DNA of 64,000 nt, taken from the NCBI GenBank assembly GCA_013397695.1, contig VYZI01001045.1:15338-79337 (forward strand). The letters run 5' to 3'. The stretch's first letter is position 1, and each line of letters starts with the position of its first letter. The translations under genes and the position numbers were made by a program. The stretch comes from Centropus unirufus (Eukaryota > Chordata > Aves > Cuculiformes > Centropidae). Below are positions 54,601 through 62,219 of the stretch, in pieces. A model generated the notes under the pieces. It did no database searches and was not told the origin of the DNA. It saw only the letters and a list, made by a program, of their open reading frames with translations.

Positions 54601-57377
54601 ATGCCCGATGGGTGCTCTGTGCTGTGGGGCTTGCTCCAGGCTCGGTCTGCTCCCTCATTCCTTCTGTCCCTTTCCATACCCCCAGGGCTTCCTCATCCAC
54701 CTCCGGACAGCCCGGATGGCTTGAGGTGCCAACGCGCCCCCAGCAGTTTGCGTCCAGCTTAGGAGAGCTTCGGGGAGCAGATAGAAAACAAGGGGCTCTG
54801 CAAACACCGCAGGTCCCTGGGGACCTCCCGGCCGCGCTGAGGCTGGGACACGGTGACTTACTCACTCTGCAAACTCTCCCGAGCCTCGTGACCACCCATG
54901 GAACAGGAAACGCGGCAGCAATTGCAGAGCAAATGTTTGCCAACGGGAGCCAGGCCGTGGGCCAGAGCGTGGAGCTGCCTCCCGTGGGAGCCAATGTCCC
55001 CCCTCGGGCACGAGCGAAGGCTGCTCCGACTCCCAAACAGCCTTTGCTGCCACCCGTGAGGTCTGTCCTCGAGGCAGGCAGCCAGGACGTGCCACGGTCC
55101 TGCTCCAAGCTGCACTCCCAAGGACACCGAAGGAGACTGAGAAAATCCCTGCCCAGGGATGAGCGCTGGGAGCAATTTCTCCCTCCTGGGGTTTTCTCAT
55201 TGCCAGAGCAGCCCTGAAACACACGTGGAACCTCACGGGTGGCCCTCAGAGCCCCTTCCAGGAGCTTCCTCGCCCCCAGACCCACAGGATGCCCTCCCTG
55301 CTCTCACCCCCTGCGCAACTGTCCCGGCATCGTGGCCTCTGGCTCCTAGCAGCTTCCTGAGGAGTCGCCTCTTTCCACCTTCCTGCTTACAGGACACTCG
55401 GGCGCTGAGGTCCTGCCTTTCTCCAGAAATCCGGCAGCGGTGGGCGAGCGGCCAAGGCCAGCAGCGACCGTTCTGTGCTCGCGCACTGCTTTTGTTTGGG
55501 ATCCCAAGGCAAAACAACAGGAGTTATTTCAGGCTTTACGGCTCCGGAGAAAGTCCTCGCCCATCCGCAGGCTCAAAAGGCACGGCCGGCAGCCAGGGGC
55601 CGGCTGCCCCTCGGGATGGGCACTCGGCGGACCCACTCCATCCCCTCCAGGGATGCAGGGAGAGCTGGCACGATGGCATTTGTCCTCTGGAAAGGGTGAA
55701 GGATGGAGCTGCACGGGGACACCGTGCTGCCATGTCCGGCTGCTGCCAGGGAACAGAAGCCTCTTGGCAAGAAGGAAGGGATTTATTGGCACTGGGATCA
55801 GGCAAACAGGTCCCCGGGAGGGATCGGATGGAGAAGGAGTTTCCAGGACCTGTAGGCTTGCAGCGATGGGGACAAGGGACAGCATAGCCTGATGCTTCCC
55901 TGCTGCCCGCCTCTCCTCTAGCAGCCCCAAGGAATGGGTGCACTGTGAGCACCCTCCGACCTGCCAAAAGTGGGGTGAACACCCCTTTCCCTCTAAAGAT
56001 CAGCTCTGCTCCCCGAAGGCAGCAGGCAGTGTCACCGCACGCGTCAGGGAGGGGACACTGCTGCCACGCTGCACGTGCCACCCTGCTGCCAGGCTCCGTC
56101 AGCCTGGTCCTGGGCCAGCAGTTCAGTGCAGGAGCCTCCACCCGCTGCTCCCCCCGCCTCCCTGCCTCTTCATCACTCAAAAATAAAACCCAAAAAACCC
56201 TCAGAAAATGAAGTTCCTAAAAGTCCTGGGAGAAAAAAAAATCAGGAAGAGAGAGAAAAGAGAGGAAATTTGTAAAGGAGTGCGGATGCTGTGTAGGAAG
56301 GCAAAAGGGAGTGTGAGGTTTGTTTCCCTTTAAGTAAATTCACTTTTTTCCCCCCTTTAAAACATCTGAATTGGGTCAAGCAGTGAGGGAAGGGGAAGGT
56401 CACCCAGCTCACCTGGGGCAGGTGGAAAGGGTCCAGGGTCACCTCCCAGCCCAAAGAGGAGACCAAGAGTGGGGACTGAGAGCCTTTTACACCCTGGGGA
56501 CCCCCAGTAGCTCCTGCTGAGGGGCGAGCACAGACACCAGGAGGAGGACGTGAGGTTGAGCATCCTCCTGCTGCCAGGCAACAAGTGGCTCCTGAAGAAA
56601 CAGCCCGAGCCGTCGGGGAGGGAACGTTTTGAACGCCGTGTGCCGTGGGGAAGGGCTCTGCTGCCCCAGGTTGGGCTGCGCCGCCCGGGCCGCCGTGCGC
56701 CCGAGCACAATGGCACCAGGCTCATTTCACGCCTGGCCGCGGCTCCGCCTGGACAAGGCTTTGGGCAGGAGGGTGCACAAATACGCTCCTTGCACGCCTC
56801 GCCGGCAGCCAGCAAAGCCCAGCGGGAGAAGGGTGCGGGTCACGGATCACAGCCCGCTGCCAAGCCAGCTGGGAAGGGCCAGGGCTGCCCGGCAAAGCCC
56901 GGCTTGGGAAGAGGGGCTGGAGGTGGCGAGGAGCCACGGGAAGAGGGACTGGAGGTGGCGAGGAGCCACGGGGCCCCCGATTGGCTTTTGTAGTGGCTTC
57001 ACCGAGCCCCGTGCCCAGCCAAGTGCAGCCCCCCCTGGTGCAAGGGGGGTGCTGAGGGGCATGAGGGGAAGACGGCAGCGAAGGGGGCTCCTTGGCTCGG
57101 GTCAGCCTTGGTTATGGGGGCCTCTTGGCTCGGGTCAGCCCTGGTAACAGGGGGTTCTTGGCTCGGGTCTGTCTCGATAACTGGGGGCTCTTGGCTCGGG
57201 TCAGTTTTGGTAACGGGGGTTCTTGGCTCGGGTCAGTCTCGGTGGTGCCGGGGGTCCCCCAGCCCGCTGCCCCCTCGCACAGCCCGCACTCACCCAGCGG
57301 ATGCCCTGGATGCGGGGCAGGCTGCCCCCCTCGCCCTCCAGGCGGATCTCGTAGCTGCAGCTGCGGAACAAGTGCAT
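43142..57377 (-). CDS. RAPGEF3: EPAC1, cAMP-activated Rap guanine nucleotide exchange factor 3
   Basis: cAMP sensor that opens on ligand binding and loads GTP on Rap1/Rap2 at membranes, acting in adhesion, barrier and secretion signalling independently of PKA. Exons in coding order: 57294-57377, 52089-52195, 51856-51977, 51562-51736, 50996-51080, 50743-50803, 50455-50531, 49900-50046, 49633-49742, 49380-49468, 48616-48694, 47714-47864, 47556-47632, 46835-46874, 46657-46738, 46437-46583, 46238-46335, 45549-45674, 45281-45462, 45106-45196, 44896-44946, 44628-44715, 44418-44482, 44124-44178, 43966-44037, 43142-43260. All junctions are GT-AG and in phase, giving 859 residues from the first conserved Met (MHLFRSCSY). 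Domains: DEP, cyclic-nucleotide binding, REM, RA, CDC25. Stop TGA 43142-43144 after RLSRDLEP. An 18-codon human exon after the first was not found. The true start may lie further upstream. Confidence 0.95.
45818..46180 (-). mobile_element. CR1 fragment in RAPGEF3 intron, reverse
   Basis: Starts ATCATAGAATCACGGAACGGG and continues to AAGCTGCTCCAAGGTCG. It lies between exons 17 and 18, in the sense direction of the gene. Confidence 0.9.
46238..46738 (-). CDS. RAPGEF3: RAPGEF3 exons 15-17: Ras-association region
   Basis: Exons 46657-46738 (WLAGQDEGILNTSCAL), 46437-46583 (YEVYRADHSCLVTVLPVNAS, HILVKVNSAG) and 46238-46335 (GLQLEAVGVFTALGLNERLF). A ubiquitin-like RA fold. The last exon has diverged from mammals at its end (VSVEELGSL). 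Confidence 0.92.
46835..49468 (-). CDS. RAPGEF3: RAPGEF3 exons 10-14: REM domain
   Basis: Exons 49380-49468 (MAGTPEKILEHLLEFM), 48616-48694 (LLGDFLLTYTVFMPTSQLC), 47714-47864 (FHAEPLEGSEQEKATYS, RKILRLVSQWVLLYG), 47556-47632 (NLADLVGQDPRLG) and 46835-46874 (LENGDGSASPQPK). Exon 14 uses a TAG acceptor (CTGTAG). The Ras-exchanger-motif region stabilises the catalytic core. Confidence 0.93.
47105..47452 (+). mobile_element. CR1 fragment in RAPGEF3 intron
   Basis: Contains GGCTGTTTAGCCTGGAGAAAG, GGCTGGGTATCAGGAGGAG and the end TCTTCTCCAACCAAAACCATTC. Lies between exons 13 and 14, antisense to the gene. Confidence 0.85.
47955..48500 (-). mobile_element. CR1 fragment in RAPGEF3 intron, reverse
   Basis: Starts ATCACAGAATCACCAGGTTGG and reaches GACTGACCCCAGGATTTGAC and TGGTCACGCTGGTTCTGATCC. 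Lies between exons 11 and 12. Confidence 0.9.
49633..51080 (-). CDS. RAPGEF3: RAPGEF3 exons 5-9: cAMP-binding domain
   Basis: Exons 50996-51080 (EELLHIKAVAHLSSS), 50743-50803 (VKRELAAVLMFESH), 50455-50531 (GDKGTSWYIIWKGSVNVV), 49900-50046 and 49633-49742. Exon 8 holds the phosphate-binding cassette FGQLALVNDAPRAATI, including the Arg that contacts the cyclic phosphate, and the hinge region DNCHFLRVDKQDFN. The key cAMP contacts appear intact. Confidence 0.95.
50120..50406 (+). mobile_element. CR1 fragment in RAPGEF3 intron
   Basis: Contains TTTTCAGGGAGTGCAGGGAG, GCTGTGAGGGTGGGGAGGCC and the end CCCAAACCATTCCAGGATTCGG. Lies between exons 7 and 8, antisense to the gene. Confidence 0.9.
51128..51420. 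repeat. 20-bp minisatellite in RAPGEF3 intron
   Basis: About fourteen copies of CACGGACACCCCTCGCCTGG with variants (CTTGCCAGGC, ACAACCCTTG). It fills the intron between exons 4 and 5. Confidence 0.95.
51562..52195 (-). CDS. RAPGEF3: RAPGEF3 exons 2-4: DEP domain
   Basis: Exons 52089-52195 (EKIWRAGKLLFIHLSSTRPG), 51856-51977 (CCSGKELVDWVLSAGP, AVGVCQVLVDGGVL) and 51562-51736 (EWHFQDKDSQFYRF, LAQLGPDALLTMALRK). The DEP domain (about residues 35-120) targets EPAC1 to membranes through phosphatidic acid and ezrin-type contacts. Confidence 0.93.
52200..53165. other. RAPGEF3 intron 1, right part
   Basis: GC-rich sequence up to about 52790, then a less GC-rich, purine-rich block (52800-53160) with no recognised repeat. 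The missing 18-codon exon, if present, would have to lie between 52196 and 57293; I did not find it. Confidence 0.4.
53166..53690 (-). mobile_element. CR1 fragment in RAPGEF3 intron 1, reverse
   Basis: Starts AATCACAGAATGAGACAGG and passes AGGCTGAACAACCCCAACTC to GGTGGGTCTCAGAGTGGAGC. It directly abuts a forward copy. Confidence 0.9.
53691..53880 (+). mobile_element. CR1 3' end, head-to-head with the preceding copy
   Basis: Reads AATGAGGGTGGGAGGCCCTGG to CCAACCATTCTATGGTTCTG. It touches the reverse copy, so their shared ~190-base 3' segments are inverted repeats about 330 bases apart. Confidence 0.9.
53885..57290. other. RAPGEF3 intron 1, left part: no exon recognised
   Basis: Mostly unique GC-rich DNA with an A/T-rich patch at about 56170-56360 (AAAATAAAACCCAAAAAACC, GGAGAAAAAAAAATCAGG). 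A 33-base duplication (GGAGGTGGCGAGGAGCCACG) lies at 56910-56970. Confidence 0.4.
57090..57240. repeat. ~36-bp minisatellite
   Basis: Four to five copies of a unit containing TCTTGGCTCGGGTCAG followed by CCTTGGTAACGGGGG. It ends about 50 bases before the first RAPGEF3 exon. Confidence 0.9.
57294..57377 (-). CDS. RAPGEF3: RAPGEF3 first recognised exon
   Basis: Encodes MHLFRSCSYEIRLEGEG to IQGIRW, matching the family MHRPRSCSY...IQGLRW. The donor is TGG|GTGAGT. The frame stays open upstream (GPRLSVLFKK) into a collagen-like repeat as far as an ATG at 57887 beside the assembly gap. The human short isoform begins five residues before this Met (MVLRR), but the bird reads VLFKK without a Met there, so the start is uncertain. 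Confidence 0.8.
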
Positions 57378-57494
57378 CTTCTTGAACAGCACCGAGAGCC
57401 GCGGCCCCTCAGCCCCGGGGGGCGGCGGCGGCGCGGGGGGGCGAGCAGCTACGACCCCCGGCTCCAGCCCTGCTCGCCGCGCGCCAGGAGCTCC

Positions 57495-57891
57495 CGGGGC
57501 TCTCAGTGTTCCCGATGCTCCCGGTGCCCCCGGCACTCCCGGTGCTCCCGGTGTTCCCGATGCTCCCGGTGCTGTCAGTGTTCCCGGTATCCCCGGCGCT
57601 CCCGGTGCGCTCGGTGCCCCCGGGGTTCCCGGTATCCTTGGGGCTCCCGGCGCTCTCGGTGTTCCTGGTGCTCCCGGTATCCTTGGGGCTCCCGGTATCC
57701 CTGGGGCTCTCAGTGTTCCCGGTGCTCCCGGCGTTCCCGGTATCCCCGGTGTTCCCGGTGCTCCCGGTACTCCTGGGGCTCTCAGTGTTCCCGGTGCTCC
57801 CGGCGTTCCCGGTATCCCTGGGGCTCTCAGTGTTCCCGGTGCTCCCGGCGCTCCCGCTGCCGCCGCCCCGTCCCCGCGCTGCTTCATCCGG
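57495..57891. repeat. GC-rich 9/15-bp repeat coding for Gly-X-Y-like peptide in open frames
   Basis: Units of CTCCCGGTG, TTCCCGGTG and ATCCCCGGT combine into longer blocks (GGGGCTCTCAGTGTTCCCGG). All unit lengths are multiples of three, so frames stay open on both strands and read as collagen-like GAPGVPG. On the minus strand one frame is continuous with RAPGEF3 exon 1. Confidence 0.9.
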
Positions 57892-58068
57892 NNNNNNNNN
57901 NNNNNNNNNNNNNNNNNNNNNNNNNNNNNNNNNNNNNNNNNNNNNNNNNNNNNNNNNNNNNNNNNNNNNNNNNNNNNNNNNNNNNNNNNNNNNNNNNNNN
58001 NNNNNNNNNNNNNNNNNNNNNNNNNNNNNNNNNNNNNNNNNNNNNNNNNNNNNNNNNNNNNNNNNNNN
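57892..58068. other. Assembly gap (177 N)
   Basis: Run of N directly beside the repeat at 57495-57891 and a C homopolymer. The upstream end of RAPGEF3, including any promoter or further start codon, may be hidden here. The true gap size may differ. Confidence 1.
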
Positions 58069-58149
58069 CCCCCCCCCGTCCTGACCGGCCCGGGGGGAGC
58101 ACGGTGAAACCCCCCCCGCAGCCCCTCCCCGCGGCGCCACGCTCAGACC

Positions 58150-58470
58150 TCCCGGCCCCGTCCTTTGGGGATCCCTCCATCCTTTTGGGACCCCCCTGTC
58201 CTTTCGGGGTCTCCCCGAAATCCTCCCATCCTCCTGAGGATCCCCCATCCTCCTGAGGACCCCCACGTCCTCCTGGGGACCCCCACGTCCTTCTGGGGAC
58301 CACTCCCGTCCTCTTGAGGACCCCTCCCGTCCTTTAAGGAATCCTCCCATCCTTTTGGGACCCCCCCTGTCCTCATGGGGACCCCCCTCTTGTCCTCTTG
58401 GGGACCCCCTAGTCCTTTTGCCTCCCCCCTATCCTTTTGGGACCCCCCCGTCCTATTGGGGTCTCCCCAT
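58150..58470. repeat. ~20-bp minisatellite (CCCCCGTCCTTTTGGGGA)
   Basis: About fourteen copies of a unit like GACCCCCACGTCCTCCTGGG with variants TTTTGGGA and CTTGAGGA. Pyrimidine-biased on the plus strand. Confidence 0.9.
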
Positions 58471-58509
58471 CCTGACTGTGCTGGGGAGGGGACACAGCCC
58501 AGACCCCCA

Positions 58510-58790
58510 CCTGCAGATCCCTGGGGATCGGGGTGTCTCCAGGAGCCCCTGCTCTTCCCATGAGCTCCAGGAGCCCCGGCATACCCCAACAAGACCCCAG
58601 GGATTGGGGGGGTCTCCAGGAGCCCCTGCTGTTTCCCTGAGCACCCGATCAAGATTCCAGGGATTGGGGGGTCTCCAGGATCCCCCTGCCCTTCCCCTGA
58701 GAGCCCCCTCAAGACCTTGGGACTTGAGGTGACTCCAGGAGCCCCCACACACCCCACCAAGACCCCAGGGATTGGGGGAGAACAGGGGCC
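58510..58790. repeat. ~60-70 bp tandem repeat
   Basis: About four copies built from GTCTCCAGGAGCCCCTGCTC and GACCCCAGGGATTGGGGG words. Distinct from the preceding minisatellite but shares the CCAGGAGCCCC motif. Confidence 0.8.
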
Positions 58791-59036
58791 ACCCTGCCCG
58801 CTCCCACAGGGCCCGGCCGGGTTCGGTGGTGGGGGTGGAACTGGGGCCACTGGTGCTGGAAGGTGGGACACGATTCGTGCTGGGGAGGGGGCCTCGAGCC
58901 TCTGATGGGGGAGGATGGAGGAGCAGTCCTGGAGCGGGGCCCAGCGGTCCTGGGATTGCTTATGCTGGAGCTTTTGGCTAAAAACAAAGCATTTTCTGCC
59001 AAAAGGAGCTTTAGCTTTTGAAAGAAATCCTATTTT

Positions 59037-59065
59037 TAAATAATAATAATAATAATAGTAGTAAA
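59037..59065. repeat. (TAA)n microsatellite
   Basis: Run of about seven TAA/TAG triplets, in an A/T-rich patch (58975-59090) that contrasts with the GC-rich flanks. Confidence 0.85.
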
Positions 59066-59457
59066 AGAGACTAAAAAAAAGTTGCTATTTCAATCAGCCC
59101 CCGCCCTAGCCAGCGAAACGAGGAGCAACGTCAGCTGGACCCAAGGAGCATCCCGATGCTCTCCTGCTTCCTCCCCTGATCAGAGCCCCCAGGGAACCCG
59201 GGGTCCCCCCAGGCTCCCCAGGACAGCCTCAGGGCGAATCCCTGCGCAGCCAGGCGGGACGGGGCCAGGAATCCTTCCATCCTTCCTCCCACCAGGAGCT
59301 GGGGGCATGCGAGGCATTTGCTGCCGGGGCCCGCGGTGCTGGGGCTCACCACAACCCCCGCAGCACGCGGGGCTCCAGGCTCTGGCTGCGAGCTCCGTCC
59401 CCACTTCCACCGTGCCGGGGGTTCCTTGGTCCAGGATCTCCAAGCCAAAGGGCTTTG

Positions 59458-59570
59458 TGGGTGCATCCCCCTGACCTGTGGGTGCATCCCCCCGATCTGT
59501 GGGTGCATCCCCCCGACCTGTGGGTGCATCCCCCTGATCTGTGGGTGCATCCCCCCAATCCGTGGGCTGG
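59458..59570. repeat. 20-bp minisatellite (TGTGGGTGCATCCCCCCGAT)
   Basis: Five to six copies of TGTGGGTGCATCCCCCTGAC-type units differing at two positions. Confidence 0.95.
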
Positions 59571-59814
59571 GGCTGTGATGGAAACGCTCGTGGGGCAGCA
59601 GGCCAGGCTCTGGCCTCACCGCTGCGTGGAGGGAGGACACTGGCTCGTCCGCTGCAGGGAGGAACCTTTGGAAAGTTCCCCAGCGCGGTGCAAAGAGCTC
59701 TGGGCCACCTCGTGCTTTGCACATCAAGGATCCGCTCCCTCTGACAGGGCCCTGGGTCTCTGCTGACAGGAGGGATCCTTGCCTTGTGCAGACATGCCCC
59801 CTCCCCTCCACCCC

Positions 59815-59831
59815 ATGCAAATTTGGGCCAA
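59815..59831. promoter_or_regulatory. POU octamer ATGCAAAT next to CCAAT
   Basis: Exact ATGCAAAT at 59815-59822 and GGGCCAATTAAG directly after. Octamer plus CCAAT spacing is promoter-like, but no gene start was recognised downstream on either strand. Confidence 0.3.
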
Positions 59832-60029
59832 TTAAGAGTAGGAGGAAGAGGTCTGAGGGAAGGGGAGGCTCTTGGAGCCACGTTTCCCTGAGGGAGCCCC
59901 ACCCCAACGGCTGCGAGCAGATGCAGCGCAATGAACCCAGGATGGGACACCTGCACTGGCCCCACCAGGGGCTGTGGGTGGTGCCTCTCCCTCTCTCTGC
60001 ATCTTGGCTGATGCTTCCACCATCCCATC

Positions 60030-60152
60030 CCACTCCACCCCATCCCGCTCCACATCACCTCATTTCATCCCATTCTACCCCCTCCCATCCCATCCCATCC
60101 CATCCCATCCCATCCCATCCCATCCCATCCCATCCCATCCCATCCCATCCCA
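60030..60152. repeat. (CCCAT)n pentanucleotide repeat
   Basis: Irregular CCATCCCAT/CATTTCATCC words become a pure CCCAT run of about 13 units from about 60085. Confidence 0.95.
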
Positions 60153-60184
60153 GTTAAGACCCAGTGATGCCAGGTTCCCCACCA

Positions 60185-60272
60185 CCTTCACCCAAGCACC
60201 CAAGGACCCTAACAACCGTCCAACCCAGCACCCAAGGACCCTGACAACCATCCAACCCAGCACCCAAGGACC
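60185..60272. repeat. 33-bp tandem repeat, about 2.5 copies
   Basis: Unit CACCCAAGGACCCTGACAAC + CATCCAACCCAG, copies near 60195, 60230 and a partial one at 60262. Confidence 0.85.
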
Positions 60273-60454
60273 CCAGCTGCTGCTGCACCTGGGATCTTCC
60301 CCTGCAGCTTTTCCAGGTGCAGGAATGCTGCAGGGTTCCTGCTGTGCCACAGCTGTGTCCCCCACCGGTGTGCTGGGTCACCAGCTCTGGCCACAGGGAC
60401 ACATTTCCAGCTGCCCAAGCCTGGCTGGATTTGAGCAGGGAGCTCCTGCCTTGC

Positions 60455-60560
60455 CATAAAATGCAAACAGAGCAGCTCTGCTTTATCTGACTCCTTATCG
60501 CTGTAGTTAACTCGTGCATTTTATCTGCACTTGAATAATAATTAATCTCCTGGAGCAGGC
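60455..60560. promoter_or_regulatory. AT-rich candidate regulatory block
   Basis: Contains AAAATGCAAACAG (octamer-like), CTTTATCTGACTCCTTATCG (GATA-type sites), GTAGTTAACTCG and GAATAATAATTAATCTCC. An isolated AT-rich island in GC-rich DNA, 3 kb upstream of RAPGEF3. Confidence 0.3.
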
Positions 60561-60750
60561 AGGCTGGGCCCTGTGGAAATGCACCTTCCTTGTGGAGTGC
60601 GCTTAGCTCATGGGATCTGCTGGAGCTGGGTGACTGCAGAGTGAGGGTTTTCAGCTGCTGCTCCCAGGTCTTTCCTGGTGGTGCTGGTGCAAATGGCTCT
60701 TTCACCCCTCAGATCCCATCAGTGCTCAGATCTGCCCCTCTCCTCCGCTC

Positions 60751-60965
60751 TCGTGAGACCCCACCTGGAGCCTGTGTCCAGTTCTGGAGCACAAGAAGGA
60801 TGTGGATTGGTTGGGGTGGGTCCAGAGGAGGAGAGATGATCCAAGGGCTGGAGCCCCTCTGTGACCAGGAGAGGCTCAGAGAGTTGGGGTTGTTCAGCCT
60901 GGGAAGAGAAGGCTCTGGCGAGACCTTAGAGCAGCTTCCAGTGCTGAAAGGGGCTCCAGGAAACC
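60751..60965 (+). mobile_element. CR1 internal fragment
   Basis: Reads TGAGACCCCACCTGGAGCC through GAGGAGAGATGATCCAAGGG and GTTGGGGTTGTTCAGCCTGG to CTGAAAGGGGCTCCAGG. Its 3' end is missing. Confidence 0.9.
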
Positions 60966-61429
60966 AGAGGAGCTGGGAGCAGGAGATGGGGGCAGGAGAT
61001 GGGAGCAGAGTTGGGAGCAGAGTTGGGAGCAGCCGCTGTGTTTTGTGGTTGTTTCCTTGGCTGAGGGACTCGGCATTCCCAGGGTGAGTGCCCAGACGTT
61101 GCCTACAGCTCGAAGCTTTAAATAGCTGAGCATAAATAAAGGTGGCAGCAGAAATAGTCCATCCTGGGGCGATGCTGAGGGGCGGGAGGATGGAGCAAAA
61201 GTAATGGGCAGGGGGAGAATTGGAGGGGGCTGCTGTGGGCTGGGGCTCTGCTGAGGGGGCAGCTGGCAGCTCTGGACCGCTGGCACCTCAGCGCCCTCCA
61301 AGCCACTCTAAACACCCTCTCCAGGTGTTTTCTGAGGTGTTTTCCCAGCCTTTCCCTTTTGCCTGCAGGATCTACGAGGCCAATTGAAAGCCCCCTCCAT
61401 CTCCAGGCTCCTCTCGGGTTCTTTCGTAA

Positions 61430-61555
61430 ATCAAATTGGGGATAAAATAGCATTCCTGGAAGCCAGCAGGCCAGCTTTCTGTGGGAAAAGCAGCAAACGC
61501 AGAGTGTCAGCACCGAATAAAGCTTGTGAGATGTCAGGCAAAGGCTCTTTATAGC
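61430..61555. other. AT-richer unique block
   Basis: Contains GTAAATCAAATTGGGGATAA, AATAGCATTCC, AATAAAGCTTGTGAGATG and CTCTTTATAGCTCC. Together with 61095-61160 (TTTAAATAGCTGAGCATAAA) it is the least GC-rich unique sequence near the right end. It could be regulatory; nothing more can be said. Confidence 0.25.
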
Positions 61556-61920
61556 TCCAGGGCTGGCCTTTCCCACCAAGGAGTGGGCACTCGCCGGGCC
61601 AGCAGCTCCCGGGGGAATCCCCGGGGCCAACCCCATGGTGGGTGGCTCTTGGGCCTCAGGTGTTTGTAGGACTGGGGCGCTGGGTGGGCTGCAAGGTCCT
61701 CGAGCGTGGGTTTGGGTTGAGCAGTGGGTGGGCCCGTTCCGAGGGGAGGAGGTAGATGAGATGGAAATGAGCAGGTGGGAAAAGGAGGAGTAACCACTTC
61801 AGATGCTGATACGGATGGTTTAACAGCTCTGATCTGGCCAGCTTGCATTTCTCAACCTAAAGCTGTTTTTCCACCTGTCAACCCAAACCAGGCTTCCCAG
61901 CTCCCGGGCACTGCCCACAT

Positions 61921-62215
61921 AATCATGGAATCATGGAATTCCATAATCATGGAATCAGATGCAACCGTGGCAGGGACACCTTCCCCTGCACCAGGGGCTC
62001 CAAGCCCCATCCAACCTGGCCTTGAACACCTCCAGGGATGGGGTGCTCCAGCCCTTGGATCACCTCCATGGCCTCCTCTGGACCCATTCCAACAGTTCCA
62101 TCTCCTTCATGTGTTGGGGATTCCAGAACTGGACATGGAGCTCGAGGTGGGGTCTCATAAGAGTGGAGCAGAGGGGCACAATCCCCTCCCTCACCCTGGT
62201 GCCCACACTTCTGTA
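61921..62215 (-). mobile_element. CR1 fragment, reverse
   Basis: Begins with repeated AATCATGGAATCATGGAATTCC octamer-type units, the CR1 terminus in reverse, then CCAAGCCCCATCCAACCTGG and CACCTCCATGGCCTCCTC. Confidence 0.85.
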
Positions 62216-62219
62216 CCCC

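Noticed and set aside
57382..58107. Collagen-like plus-strand open frame (GAPGVPGAPG...)
   Set aside because: It is created by a triplet-multiple GC minisatellite, runs into the N gap, reads collagen-like on both strands, and has no signal peptide, promoter or collagen exon structure (54-base exons).
60070..60152. Telomere-like or CRISPR-like array
   Set aside because: A simple CCCAT microsatellite: unit is not TTAGGG, and there are no spacers. No CRISPR or cas features exist in this vertebrate window.
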